64,000 bases of DNA from Bdellovibrio sp. qaytius (GCA_004011035.1 CP025734.1:2006001-2070000); one strand, 5' to 3'; counted from the stretch's first letter, positions 51,251-60,372 are shown. A program made the numbers and translations. Notes: generated from the sequence alone by a model not told the origin.

Positions 51251-52753
51251 TTATCCTAGTTTAGCTAAAACTTTATTTACGCGCGCAAGTAAACTTTGTT
51301 TGCTCATCAACGGCACTAATAATTTCACTTCTGTTCCGTGAGGTTTCCCGATGACGGCCACACGAATTGGCATGAATAGATTTTTACCTTTTACATTTGC
51401 CCCCGTCTTAACAGCATTTTCAATCGCTACGAAATCAGCTTCAGAAAAAGTATCTGCCGCATGATTTTCGATTTGCGTTTTCCAAACTGTTAATACGTTT
51501 TTCGTCGGTTCCCAACCAAGGGCTTCATTGCTTTCATCACTGATTTCAAATTTAGAATCATCTAATGACTGATACAACGCCACAGCGTCAGCTAAAATTT
51601 CTAATTTAGACTTAAACGTCTCAACTGATTTCATTTGCCATTCAACTGACGATGAATCTTTTGGTAATTGAATACCCGCTGCGACCAAAAATGGATTTAC
51701 TTGTTTCCAGATCGTTTGGTTATCTTGCGCACGTAAGTATTGTGAGTTCATCCATTTTAATTTCACACGGTCAAACACCGCACCTGAAGCATTCACGCGA
51801 TCAAGCGTAAATAGTTTAATCATCTCATCCATCGAGAAAACTTCTTTACCTTCAGGGTGTGACCAACCAAGTAAAGCCATAAAATTATTTAAAGCTTCTG
51901 GCAAATAGCCATCTTTCATAAACTGATCACACGCAACTGCGCCTTTACGTTTAGAAAGTTTTTGACGATCGTCATCTAACACTAAAGAAATATGACCAAA
52001 TTGAGGCGTTGGCCAAGCCATCGCTTCATAGATCATTAATTGGCGTAATGTATTTGGTAAATGCTCTTCAGCACGTAACACGTGCGAGATCTTCATTTGA
52101 TAATCATCAACCACACAACAGAAGTTATAAACCGGCATACCATCTGAACGAAGTAATACGAAATCTCCGACCATATCTGATGGAAAGCGAACTTCACCTC
52201 GAATTAAATCTGGTAATAAATAATCTTTACGTAAATGTTTTGTTCTAAAACGCACAACCGCTGTCTTACCCGTGGCAAGTTCAGCTTTAGCTTGATCAAG
52301 TGTCCAAGTTTCATAAGGTGATTCGACATGCGCATTCATATTAATCGCTTTTACGCGCGCACGTTCAGCCTCTAGCTCTTCATCAGTCATAAAGCAGTAG
52401 TAGGCCTTGCCTGTAGCAATTAATTCGTCTGCGACCTTTTTATAAATGTCTAAGCGTTGCGATTGGCGGTACGGAGCACATGGGCCCATATCTTTTAATG
52501 TGATAGGATCAACACCCTCATCCCAGTTAAGACCAAGCCACACCATATCTTGAACCATCATTTTTAAAGACTCTTCTGTTGAACGAGCTTGATCAGTGTC
52601 TTCGATACGTAAAATGAATTTACCGTTATTGTGTTTTGCGAATAATAAATTAAATAAAGCAGAACGAGCGCCGCCCACGTGCAAATAGCCTGTAGGGCTA
52701 GGCGCGAAACGCGTACGAACTTCAGTAAAACCAGGATTCAGGGTAACAGACAT
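51251..52753 (-). CDS. gltX: Glutamyl-tRNA synthetase
   Basis: A class I synthetase with FAPSPTGYLHVGGARSALFN (HIGH variant HVGG) and the KMSKS equivalent KLSKRKG. A non-zinc insertion and an alpha-helical C-terminal anticodon domain follow. The ATG at 52753 is chosen because GGAGAG lies 4 bases before it; an in-frame TTG at 52765 is inside that site. It is first gene of the gltX-cysS unit and sits just after the carD terminator. Whether it also charges tRNA-Gln (for a GatCAB pathway) cannot be read from this window. Confidence 0.97.
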   Translation of the reverse strand: MSVTLNPGFTEVRTRFAPSPTGYLHVGGARSALFNLLFAKHNNGKFILRIEDTDQARSTEESLKMMVQDMVWLGLNWDEGVDPITLKDMGPCAPYRQSQRLDIYKKVADELIATGKAYYCFMTDEELEAERARVKAINMNAHVESPYETWTLDQAKAELATGKTAVVRFRTKHLRKDYLLPDLIRGEVRFPSDMVGDFVLLRSDGMPVYNFCCVVDDYQMKISHVLRAEEHLPNTLRQLMIYEAMAWPTPQFGHISLVLDDDRQKLSKRKGAVACDQFMKDGYLPEALNNFMALLGWSHPEGKEVFSMDEMIKLFTLDRVNASGAVFDRVKLKWMNSQYLRAQDNQTIWKQVNPFLVAAGIQLPKDSSSVEWQMKSVETFKSKLEILADAVALYQSLDDSKFEISDESNEALGWEPTKNVLTVWKTQIENHAADTFSEADFVAIENAVKTGANVKGKNLFMPIRVAVIGKPHGTEVKLLVPLMSKQSLLARVNKVLAKLG

Positions 52754-52771
52754 GTATCTCTCCAAACGAAA

Positions 52772-52799
52772 AAAGCCTAAGATGTTCGTCTTAGGCTTT
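52772..52799 (-). terminator. Rho-independent terminator of carD
   Basis: AAAGCCTAAGA / TCTTAGGCTTT, an 11-bp perfect stem with a UUCG-containing loop; on the minus strand TTTTTT follows. It separates carD from gltX. Confidence 0.92.
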
Positions 52800-52836
52800 C
52801 TATTCTGGCTCAGAATTTATATCGAGTAAACGATTA

Positions 52837-53331
52837 CTACTTAGAGTCTAAGATAGTTCTTACTTCTTGATCTTGGTTCATCACGTCTTTAACGTCAGCA
52901 GCTAAATTAAGCTCTTTTAGTAAGTAGCTTTTTGCTTTTTCTAACATTTTCTTTTCGCCAAAGCTTAATTCTTTGTCGACTTTAAGTAAGTATAAATCAC
53001 GTAAAACAGCAGCGATCTCGAAAACCGATCCTGTATTGATTTTATCAGTGTATTCGCGGTAACGGCGATTCCACGTTTGAGTATCAACTTTTACGTTTTT
53101 GTCTTTTAAGATACCCACCACTTTGATGGCTTCATCTTTAGAAATAAGAGCTCTAAGACCAACTGATTTGATATTAGCTGCAGGAATCATGACTTTCATG
53201 CCGGTCTCTAAAATGATCACCGAGAAGAACTCATGTTTTGAGCCCAAGATCTCTTTAACTTCGATCTTGTCGATGCGACCTACCCCGTAACCTGGGTATA
53301 CTGCATGATCTCCAACTTTAAACTGTGTCAT
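52837..53331 (-). CDS. carD: CarD-family RNA polymerase-binding regulator
   Basis: The N-terminal RNAP-interaction domain has FKVGDHAVYPGYGVGRIDKIE, with KHEFFSVIILETGMKVMIPAANI as its second half. The C-terminal helical DNA-binding domain has WNRRYREYTDKINTGS, EIAAVLRDLYLL and ELSFGEKKMLEKAKSYLLKEL. CarD/CdnL proteins stabilise open complexes at rRNA and other promoters. Start at 53331 (MTQFKVGD), where AAGGTGG lies 4 bases upstream; a longer frame to 53370 adds no conserved residues. Confidence 0.95.
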   Translation of the reverse strand: MTQFKVGDHAVYPGYGVGRIDKIEVKEILGSKHEFFSVIILETGMKVMIPAANIKSVGLRALISKDEAIKVVGILKDKNVKVDTQTWNRRYREYTDKINTGSVFEIAAVLRDLYLLKVDKELSFGEKKMLEKAKSYLLKELNLAADVKDVMNQDQEVRTILDSK

Positions 53332-53492
53332 CGAACCACCTTCGCAGCCATGAGTTAAAATAAAATCCACTCATGACGTCTGGTAGTTCTAACACTTTTG
53401 ACACTAGTCATCAATGAAATGATTAAAAAAAGAACAAGAATATTGTGGAGTGTAAAAACTACCGCAATGAATCGACTAGTCTGTTTACGATC

Positions 53493-53507
53493 TGACGTTT
53501 AACGTCA
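53493..53507. promoter_or_regulatory. Palindrome between recG and carD
   Basis: TGACGTT-T-AACGTCA, a perfect 7-bp inverted repeat. It lies 14 bases past the recG stop on the minus strand and about 160 bases before carD. No T run follows. A second dyad TGAC-ACTA-GTCA occurs at 53399-53410. These may be operator sites in the carD control region. Confidence 0.4.
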
Positions 53508-53520
53508 CTCTTAGAGGGGA

Positions 53521-55608
53521 TTACCCCACTCCAGCAAGGGCTTGCGGGCCATAGCTTTTTAAGAGCTCTTCGCGAATAAGCTTATTTTCCATAAGCTTTA
53601 ATTTAGGATCTTTTTCTAAAAGTTCAAACGCAGCATCCCGAGCTTTTTTAAGCAGATCAAAATCGCGTACTAAATTAGCGATTTTAAAGCCTGGCAATCC
53701 TGATTGTTTAGCTCCCATGAATTCACCGGGGCCACGAATTTCTAAGTCGTATTCGGCAATCTTAAAACCATCGTTGGTTTTTTCCATGAACGTCACGCGA
53801 TCTCTGGTTTCTTCGCTGACGGCATAGCCCATAATCATCACACAGAAAGATTTGTATTCGCCACGGCCCACGCGACCACGCAATTGATGCAACTGCGATA
53901 AGCCAAAACGCTCGGCATGTTCGATAATCATCAAATTAGCATTCGCTACATCGACGCCGACTTCGATCACCGTTGTTGAAACCAGCACGTCAATTTCGTG
54001 TTTACGAAACTGGGTCATGATCTCGTCTTTTTCGACAGGTTTCATTTTACCGTGCAGTAACCCAAAGCGTATTTTTGGGTATTGGTGTTTAAGTTTTTCA
54101 AATTCTTCGGTGGCATTTTTTAAATCGATCTTTTCGCTTTCTTCAACCAGCGGATAAACCACGTAACACTGACGACCTTTGCCGATTTGCTCAGCCATAA
54201 AATCCATGGCGTTATTGCGTTTTGATTCAGTCACTACGCGTGTTTGAATCGGCGATCTGCCGGCTGGCATTTCATCGATGATTGACACATCTAAATCACC
54301 ATACACAGTCATCGCCAAAGTTCTTGGGATGGGGGTCGCTGTCATCACTAAAAAGTGCGGCGATTGACCTTTTGATTTAAGATGCCCTCGTTGGGCTACG
54401 CCAAAGCGATGTTGTTCGTCGATAATCACTAAAGCTAGTGCTTTAAACTGAACCCAGTCTTCGATAAGGGCGTGGGTTCCGATCAGAAAATGAATTTCTC
54501 CGGCAATTAATTTTTCTAATAATTCTTTGCGCTCTTTAGTTTTGGTTTTTCCAGTGAGTAAACCGATTTTCAAACCTAAAGGTTCAAGGCGTTTTACGGC
54601 GTTTTGATAATGTTGCTCGGCTAAAATTTCAGTCGGCGCCATCATACACGTTTGATAGCCGCTCTCAAAAGCGTAAACCGCGGCCATGAAGCTGACCATG
54701 GTTTTGCCGGCGCCCACATCGCCTTGAACAAGACGGTTCATGGGCTTTCCTGAAATCATATCTTTTTTAACTTCTTCAAATGATTTTCTTTGTGCGCCGG
54801 TTAAAGCAAAAGGAAGAGATTCAATCAATTTTAAATTCATCGTGTCTTTATTAACGACAGCTATACCTTGTTCGCTTTTCAAACCGAATTTTTTACTGGC
54901 TAAATAAAGTTCTAACCAAAAAAACTCTTCAAAAATAATACGCTCGTGCGCCTTCGAAGTTAAATTAGTTAAACCTTCGGCGTTTTCAATTTCAGGAAAA
55001 TGAATTTCTTTAAGGGCTTGCTTACGCGAGATTAATTTATTTTTCTGTAATATACTTGGCGACAGAACTTCGACTGGCCAATCTTTAATTTGCTCGTAGG
55101 CTGATTGAATCAATTTTTGCATTTTTACAGAGCTAAAACCTTCGATCTCAACGTAAATCGGCAGCAATTGATCAGTGAGCTCTTCTTCAGGAACGATATC
55201 TTTTAAGTCAGGATGATGAAATTCTAATTTGCCACGATAATTTGTGACTTTGCCGATCACGCGCACTTCTTGACCGGTTTTGAATCTTTCAAAATAGCCC
55301 TTATACGGTGTGCGAAAAAATTTGCAGCGAATATTTCCTGAGCTATCACGAATTAACACGTCATAAATCTTACGCGCTGATCTTCCCATGGCGTAAGAAC
55401 TTACGCTCATTACTGTCGCTTTTAGTGATACTAAATCATTCTCTTTTAAACTTGCAATATTGCGCGCGGCCCGTCTGTCTTCGAAGGCTCGGGGGTAATT
55501 TTCAAGAAGGTCCTGGATATTTTTTATCCCATTTCGAGACATTAGGCCACCGAGCTTGGGCCCGACTCCTTTTAAATACTGAATTTCTGTCTCTAAATTT
55601 ATAGGCAT
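53521..55608 (-). CDS. recG: ATP-dependent DNA helicase RecG
   Basis: Reverses stalled forks and branch-migrates Holliday junctions. The N-terminal helical/wedge region begins YLKGVGPKLGGLMSRNGI. The OB-fold wedge follows (VSLKATVMSVSSY), then the helicase core with Walker A VQGDVGAGKTMVSF, DEQHRFG (DEAD-type), TATPIPRTLA, and QLRGRVGRGEYKSFC. The C-terminus carries the RecG-specific DYDLEIRGPGEFMG. It has 695 residues, the usual size. Its start region is 27 bases from the divergent HD-GYP gene and shares a dyad that supplies Shine-Dalgarno bases on both strands. Confidence 0.98.
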   Translation of the reverse strand: MPINLETEIQYLKGVGPKLGGLMSRNGIKNIQDLLENYPRAFEDRRAARNIASLKENDLVSLKATVMSVSSYAMGRSARKIYDVLIRDSSGNIRCKFFRTPYKGYFERFKTGQEVRVIGKVTNYRGKLEFHHPDLKDIVPEEELTDQLLPIYVEIEGFSSVKMQKLIQSAYEQIKDWPVEVLSPSILQKNKLISRKQALKEIHFPEIENAEGLTNLTSKAHERIIFEEFFWLELYLASKKFGLKSEQGIAVVNKDTMNLKLIESLPFALTGAQRKSFEEVKKDMISGKPMNRLVQGDVGAGKTMVSFMAAVYAFESGYQTCMMAPTEILAEQHYQNAVKRLEPLGLKIGLLTGKTKTKERKELLEKLIAGEIHFLIGTHALIEDWVQFKALALVIIDEQHRFGVAQRGHLKSKGQSPHFLVMTATPIPRTLAMTVYGDLDVSIIDEMPAGRSPIQTRVVTESKRNNAMDFMAEQIGKGRQCYVVYPLVEESEKIDLKNATEEFEKLKHQYPKIRFGLLHGKMKPVEKDEIMTQFRKHEIDVLVSTTVIEVGVDVANANLMIIEHAERFGLSQLHQLRGRVGRGEYKSFCVMIMGYAVSEETRDRVTFMEKTNDGFKIAEYDLEIRGPGEFMGAKQSGLPGFKIANLVRDFDLLKKARDAAFELLEKDPKLKLMENKLIREELLKSYGPQALAGVG

Positions 55609-55615
55609 GCATATA

Positions 55616-55627
55616 TCCTATTTAGGA
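55616..55627. promoter_or_regulatory. Dyad supplying Shine-Dalgarno bases to both divergent genes
   Basis: TCCTA-TT-TAGGA. Read on the minus strand, AGGA lies 7 bases before the recG ATG. On the plus strand AGGA stands before the in-frame TTG at 55636 of the HD-GYP gene. It may also be a small operator. Confidence 0.35.
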
Positions 55628-55639
55628 ATGAAGTTTTGT

Positions 55640-55667
55640 CAAAGTTTACCTTAAACTTTTCCGATAA
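55640..55667 (+). promoter_or_regulatory. FliA (sigma-28)-like promoter of HD-GYP gene
   Basis: CAAAGTTT (55640-55647) and TCCGATAA (55660-55667), separated by 12 bases, match the sigma-28 consensus TAAAGTTT-N11-GCCGATAA at 14 of 16 positions with one extra spacer base. The ATG at 55675 follows 7 bases later, so the mRNA would be almost leaderless. Confidence 0.6.
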
Positions 55668-55674
55668 GTTATCC

Positions 55675-56619
55675 ATGAGCACCAAAGATTTTTTCAGAAT
55701 TCGTTTAAGTACAATTCGTCCTTCTGAGGACATTCCTTTTGCTATTTACGTTTACGTTGATAGCAAAATGGTTGAGTACGTCAAACTGGGTGATAAATTA
55801 GCCGCAGCAAAAATTGCAAGTCTGCATGGCAGAGACACCGGTGAATCATTTTTTGTTGATAACATCAACAAACCTCTTTACCGCGATTATGTGAAAAGCT
55901 CGATGAACTCATCTTTAATCAGCAACGATCAAAAAGCCAACATTCTGCGCGAAAGCTCAATCGCGATCTTAGAAGATCTTTTTGAAACTCCAGATGTGGG
56001 TCAAGCGATCGAAGACACTAAGCCCGTGGTTAAAGATCTTTTAGAGTTTATGCAAAACGCGCCCGAATCAGTGGGAAGCCTAATTAGCTTATCAGGTCAT
56101 GATTTTTACACTTACAATCACTCTTTCGATGTCAGCATTTATTCTTTAGGTTTAGGTTCAGCATTGGGTTTTGATAAAGCCACAATGGAAGACTTAGGCT
56201 TAGGCAGTCTATTTCACGATGTAGGCAAACGTAATGTGGCTCTTGATATTTTATGTAAGCGTGGCCCATTAGATGACGCTGAATGGGTGCAAATGAAAAT
56301 GCATCCGCAATTTGGTCTTAAAATTTTAAATGAATCAGCCACCGTTTCTGACGGCATCAAAGCCGCTTGTTACGAACACCACGAATCGTGGAAAGGTGGC
56401 GGCTATCCCCAAGACCTTCATGGCCAAGAGATTCACCCGTTCGCCCGTATCGTGTCGTTAACCGACACCTACGATGCGATGACAACCCAACGTTCATATA
56501 ATGTTCCTATGCGCCCAACAGAGGCCTTAAACATGATGAAAGAAAAGGTTTCGCAGAAGTTTGACCCTGAAATGTTACGAGCGATGTATTCTGTGCTTTT
56601 CAAGATGGACGCGGCTTAA
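55675..56619 (+). CDS. HD-GYP domain c-di-GMP phosphodiesterase
   Basis: An N-terminal ~130-residue domain of unknown type (FFRIRLSTIRPSEDIPFAIYVYV) precedes an HD-GYP domain. SGHDFYTYNHSFDVSIYSLGLG opens it, LFHDVGKRNVALDIL holds HD, HPQFGLKIL follows, HHESWKGGGYP is the GYP block, and SLTDTYDAMTTQRSY carries late metal ligands. All key residues are present, so c-di-GMP hydrolysis is expected. ATG at 55675 is chosen because a FliA-like promoter ends 7 bases before it; a TTG at 55636 would add 13 residues but lies upstream of that promoter. A terminator overlaps the stop codon. Confidence 0.9.
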   Translation: MSTKDFFRIRLSTIRPSEDIPFAIYVYVDSKMVEYVKLGDKLAAAKIASLHGRDTGESFFVDNINKPLYRDYVKSSMNSSLISNDQKANILRESSIAILEDLFETPDVGQAIEDTKPVVKDLLEFMQNAPESVGSLISLSGHDFYTYNHSFDVSIYSLGLGSALGFDKATMEDLGLGSLFHDVGKRNVALDILCKRGPLDDAEWVQMKMHPQFGLKILNESATVSDGIKAACYEHHESWKGGGYPQDLHGQEIHPFARIVSLTDTYDAMTTQRSYNVPMRPTEALNMMKEKVSQKFDPEMLRAMYSVLFKMDAA

Positions 56620-56640
56620 AAAGGTAGGCCGTACCTTTTT
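56618..56640 (+). terminator. Terminator overlapping the HD-GYP stop
   Basis: AAAAAGGTA / TACCTTTTT, a 9-bp stem with loop GGCCG and a built-in T run. It begins within the TAA stop codon. Confidence 0.7.
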
Positions 56641-56685
56641 GGGGAGCGACGCAACAAGAATCTTGCCCCTGAGGGCTTCTAACAA

Positions 56686-56714
56686 TTGACAGATTAACCA
56701 AGCCTTTCTAGCGT
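56686..56714 (+). promoter_or_regulatory. Possible sigma-70-type promoter
   Basis: Perfect TTGACA (56686-56691) followed after 17 bases by TAGCGT (56709-56714), a weak -10. The leader would be about 20 bases and contain AAGGAG before the ATG at 56742. Confidence 0.4.
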
Positions 56715-56741
56715 GAGGACTCATTCATAAGGAGTTCTCTC

Positions 56742-57209
56742 ATGAAAACTATTTTGGCTTCGCTTTTTGTTTCTATTTTATCATTAACTGCTTTTGCATC
56801 TAATGAACACCACCCGCACCCATTGCCTCCACCACAGCCACAACCTGCTCCGATCATGTTAGGTATTTGGCATTCAGACCAACCTACTTTTCAAAATGGT
56901 ATCTGGATTCACTCAGAATTTAATTTCTCTGAATATCAAATGACAATGCATGCAATCTGCGAATTCAGAAATCCGACCGTGCACTTAACTGTAGGTGTTG
57001 CCTCTCGCGCAGCCTACAACCAAAACTTAATTTACGTTTATGATAACGCTGATGCGACAGTTAACGATGGTTACCGTTTTTGCCGTGCTACGTTTGCACC
57101 TTCAACTTGGGAGTTTTACTTTCAATCAGCTGACATGAATCACGCAGTGATTTTTGCACCGATTCCATCGCAACTTCGTATTCCTGTAACTCGTATTCCG
57201 AATTACTAA
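56742..57209 (+). CDS. Small exported protein with His/Pro-rich N-terminus
   Basis: Not recognised. A signal peptide (MKTILASLFVSILSLTAFA) is followed by a His/Pro-rich stretch (NEHHPHPLPPPQPQPAP) that could bind metal or act as a linker. A beta-rich domain of about 110 residues has two cysteines (MHAICEF, YRFCRATF). AAGGAG lies 9 bases before the ATG. It is flanked by terminators or convergent genes, so it is probably a single-gene transcript. Confidence 0.7.
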   Translation: MKTILASLFVSILSLTAFASNEHHPHPLPPPQPQPAPIMLGIWHSDQPTFQNGIWIHSEFNFSEYQMTMHAICEFRNPTVHLTVGVASRAAYNQNLIYVYDNADATVNDGYRFCRATFAPSTWEFYFQSADMNHAVIFAPIPSQLRIPVTRIPNY

Positions 57210-57216
57210 TTTTTTA

Positions 57217-57765
57217 TTATAAGCAGACTTTAGCTTCCCACTTGATAAAACAATGGGGAGCTTTTTTAGCGACCAGATCTTTTTGAAAATCTTCACTTGT
57301 TAAAAGCTTCCAAGGTTTTTGTGCTTCTGGCTTAGCGAAACGATTGTTCTGACCTTTGGCTGATTTTTTAAAATCATTTAGACTTTTTACTTCGATATTT
57401 TCGATTTCTAAATAACTCAAAAGCCATTTCCATTTTTTATTCTCAATGGCATCGGCTTTATCATTAATTAAAATTATAGTTTTATCAGGATGAATCCCAC
57501 GACTGGCCAGACGCTCAACTGTTTGAGCTAAATCTGGATCAAGCATTCTAGTTTTTTTCTTTGGATTCGTTAAAACCAAAAAATCTTCAGACCAAAGATT
57601 TTGCGACCCTTCAATATGAAAAGATTCATATTCAAACGGATTACGCGTATCAATCAATACAGCTTTTTTTTCAAAAACGTTTGCCGATTCATCTAAAACC
57701 TTAGTGGGCTTTTGTTGGCAAGCCCACAGAGTCATTAATACTAAAACAGTTGATAAAATCTTCAT
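57217..57765 (-). CDS. Rhodanese-like lipoprotein lacking the active-site cysteine
   Basis: The signal sequence ends at lipobox C16 (LWAC). The domain starts as a rhodanese: AVLIDTRNPFEYESFHIEGSQNL, the usual D-x-R and H-I-x-G-A-x-N blocks. The active-site loop that should read CxxGxR is INDKADAIENKKW, with no cysteine, so sulfur transfer is unlikely. The only later cysteines are near the C-terminus (APHCFIKWEAKVCL) and could form a disulfide. It follows lysS by 3 bases on the same strand. A binding role in the envelope is an inference. Confidence 0.78.
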   Translation of the reverse strand: MKILSTVLVLMTLWACQQKPTKVLDESANVFEKKAVLIDTRNPFEYESFHIEGSQNLWSEDFLVLTNPKKKTRMLDPDLAQTVERLASRGIHPDKTIILINDKADAIENKKWKWLLSYLEIENIEVKSLNDFKKSAKGQNNRFAKPEAQKPWKLLTSEDFQKDLVAKKAPHCFIKWEAKVCL

Positions 57766-57768
57766 CGA

Positions 57769-59265
57769 TTACTTATTAACAATCTTCATTGTCGGAAAAA
57801 ATAAAATATCACGAATCGATGCGCAATTTGTTAAAAGCATCACAACACGCTCAATACCGATACCTACACCACCCGTTGGCGGCATACCTGTTTCGATGGC
57901 GTGTAAGAAATCTTCATCCATTGGATGAGCTTCATCATCGTGACCACGCATAGCTTCTTGCTCTTTAAGACGTGAACGTTGCTCTTCAGGATCGTTTAAC
58001 TCAGAGTATGAGTTGCCGATTTCCATACAAGCTGCAAACGGTTCAAAACGCTCAACGAGTTTGTTATTATCACGGTGAATTTTAGTTAACGGAGAAATTT
58101 CAACCGGATGATCCATAACGAAAGTTGGCTGCCATAAATGCGGCTCAGCGGCCACTTCGAACACTTTCATTTGAAGTTCGCCTAAAGATAATTTATCCAT
58201 CTGCATTTTTTTAAGTTTTTGCGGCTCTTCGTTGTTTTTTAAGTAATCTACTAAAGCTTCGCGATTTTGCGGATCAACTTTAGCGTGTTTTTCAATACCA
58301 CCAAGAACTGTGATCTTAGCCCACGGCGGAGTAAAATCGACTTCTTTATCTTGGTACATAACTTTCATCGAACCAGTCACTTCTTTGCAAACAGATGAGA
58401 CTAATTCTTCGAATTGTGTCATTTGGTAATTGTAATCAGTGTACGCTTCGTAGAATTCAAGCATTGTAAATTCAGGATTATGTGTGCGATCGATGCCTTC
58501 ATTACGAAAGTTCTTACCCACTTCATAAACTTTTTCAAATCCACCAACGATTAAACGTTTTAAATAAAGCTCAGGAGAAATTTTCATAAAAAGCTTCATA
58601 TCTAAAGCTTTGTGATGAGTTGTAAACGGAGTCGCTGCAGCACCGCCGTATAAAGGCTGAAGTGTTGGTGTTTCAACTTCCATAAAACCACGGTCATCTA
58701 AGAATTTCTTGATCGCTTTGATGATTTTAGAACGGGCTACGAAAACTTTTCTAGAATCTGGATCAGAGATTAAATCTAAATGTCTGTGACGGTACTTAAT
58801 TTCAACGTCTTGAATCCCGTGAAATTTTTCTGGAAGTGGTTCAAGCGTCTTAGTTAAGATTTGAAACTTTTTAACATAAAGTGATAACTCACCTTTTTGT
58901 GATTTGAAGATATAACCTTCAAGACCCACGATATCACCAAGATCGATCAAATCAAAACTTGTGCGGTCAGCTTCAGATTGCTCTTCAACTTTGATGTAAC
59001 ACTGTAATGATCCTGTTTGATCTTGGATATTGAAAAAGCTGGCTTTTCCCATCGCACGTAAAGTCATCAAACGACCTGCGATACGAAAAACAGTTTCTGT
59101 TTTCTTTTCGCCAGCCACTAGATCTGAATAATCCTTCACTAATTGTTCGATGTGAATGTTCTTATCAAATGAATAAGGAAAAGGGTTGATGCCCTTTTCT
59201 CTTAATGCATGAAGTTTTTTTCTTTTCTCGGCCTTGACTGGATTATCGTGAACAGAATCAGACAT
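57769..59265 (-). CDS. lysS: Lysyl-tRNA synthetase, class II
   Basis: An N-terminal OB-fold anticodon domain (FRIAGRLMTLRAMGKASFFNIQDQTGSLQCYI) is followed by the class II core. Motif 1 lies around FLDDRGFMEVETPTLQ, motif 2 in FEKVYEVGKNFRNEGIDRTHNPEFTMLE, and motif 3 in PPTGGVGIGIERVVMLLT. Its 498 residues are typical. It lies in a minus-strand run with the aldolase gene upstream (34-base gap) and the rhodanese-like lipoprotein downstream. Confidence 0.98.
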   Translation of the reverse strand: MSDSVHDNPVKAEKRKKLHALREKGINPFPYSFDKNIHIEQLVKDYSDLVAGEKKTETVFRIAGRLMTLRAMGKASFFNIQDQTGSLQCYIKVEEQSEADRTSFDLIDLGDIVGLEGYIFKSQKGELSLYVKKFQILTKTLEPLPEKFHGIQDVEIKYRHRHLDLISDPDSRKVFVARSKIIKAIKKFLDDRGFMEVETPTLQPLYGGAAATPFTTHHKALDMKLFMKISPELYLKRLIVGGFEKVYEVGKNFRNEGIDRTHNPEFTMLEFYEAYTDYNYQMTQFEELVSSVCKEVTGSMKVMYQDKEVDFTPPWAKITVLGGIEKHAKVDPQNREALVDYLKNNEEPQKLKKMQMDKLSLGELQMKVFEVAAEPHLWQPTFVMDHPVEISPLTKIHRDNNKLVERFEPFAACMEIGNSYSELNDPEEQRSRLKEQEAMRGHDDEAHPMDEDFLHAIETGMPPTGGVGIGIERVVMLLTNCASIRDILFFPTMKIVNK

Positions 59266-59299
59266 AGTAGTTATCCTTAACTAATTTCTTTTGTTTGAA

Positions 59300-60229
59300 T
59301 TATTTATTTAAAGTTTTGCCAGCAAAAGCTTCCATCACGTTATGTAATAACTCGATAGATTCTTTTTTCGGACGTTGGAATGCATTACGGCCCATGATCG
59401 AACCAAACGCTCCACCTTGTGCTAACTCTTTTACTTCAGCTAATAACTCAGGAGTTCCTTTAGCTTCACCACCAGAGAAAATCACAACGCGTTTACCGTT
59501 GTAGCAAGATTGAACCACGTGACGAATACGATCAGAAAGCGCAGATACTTTGATACCTTGAGCTTCGTAAACTTTTTTCGCTTCAGCTTGTTCAATGTGA
59601 GCTGTTGGAGGTTTTACTTTAATGATGTTCGCACCAAGTTGTGCAGCAATGTGAGCCGAGTAAGCGATAACATCGATACCAGTTTCGCCTTCTTTAGAAA
59701 TCTGCTCACCACGCGCGTATGACCAGATCACTACAGCAAGACCGGCTTTTTTAGCTTGAGCAGCTGCTTCAGCGATCTCTTCATACATTTGTTTACGCAA
59801 TGATGACCCTGGGTAGATTGTAAAACCGATACCCGCGCAACCTAAACGTAAAGCATCATCTACAGAAGATGTTAAAGCAGAGATTGGATTTTTTGATCCG
59901 TAAAGAACATCTGAATTATTAATTTTTAAGATTAATGGAATTTCGCCAGCGTAATCACGAGCACATGCAGATAAAGCGCCTAATGGTGCTGCGTAAGCAT
60001 TACAACCAGATTCGATAGCTAAATCAAAGTGGTATGAAGGATCATAAGCATCAGGATTTTTTGCAAATGTACGAGCCGGGCCATGTTCAAAACCTTGGTC
60101 AACTGGAAGGATAACTAATTTACCTGTTCCTGCTAACTTACCTGTATTCATCATACGAGCCATGTTTGTTAATACACCGATGTTTTCGTCACCATACCAG
60201 CTTAAAATCTCACGTACACGTGGGGTCAT
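59300..60229 (-). CDS. fbaB: Class I fructose-bisphosphate aldolase (FbaB/DhnA type)
   Basis: A TIM-barrel aldolase of the archaeal/DhnA type. VILPVDQGFEHGP opens it, the Schiff-base lysine is K204 in ANIIKVKPP, WSYARGEQ lies in the middle, and the phosphate-binding FSGGEAKG and GSIMGRNAFQRP come at the end. It cleaves fructose-1,6-bisphosphate to DHAP and glyceraldehyde-3-phosphate without metal. Its strong codon bias suggests high expression. It is first of a run with lysS. Confidence 0.93.
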   Translation of the reverse strand: MTPRVREILSWYGDENIGVLTNMARMMNTGKLAGTGKLVILPVDQGFEHGPARTFAKNPDAYDPSYHFDLAIESGCNAYAAPLGALSACARDYAGEIPLILKINNSDVLYGSKNPISALTSSVDDALRLGCAGIGFTIYPGSSLRKQMYEEIAEAAAQAKKAGLAVVIWSYARGEQISKEGETGIDVIAYSAHIAAQLGANIIKVKPPTAHIEQAEAKKVYEAQGIKVSALSDRIRHVVQSCYNGKRVVIFSGGEAKGTPELLAEVKELAQGGAFGSIMGRNAFQRPKKESIELLHNVMEAFAGKTLNK

Positions 60230-60372
60230 CTAATACTCCTCTAGAATTGTTTGTTTAGACGCATAAAATCTATCGAAAAAAGCTATCAGAGGCAAAGTAT
60301 TACAAGTAAACTTTGAACTTATCTAACACACCTGATAAACATATTCTGATGAAATCAGATGCAGGAGCAGTC

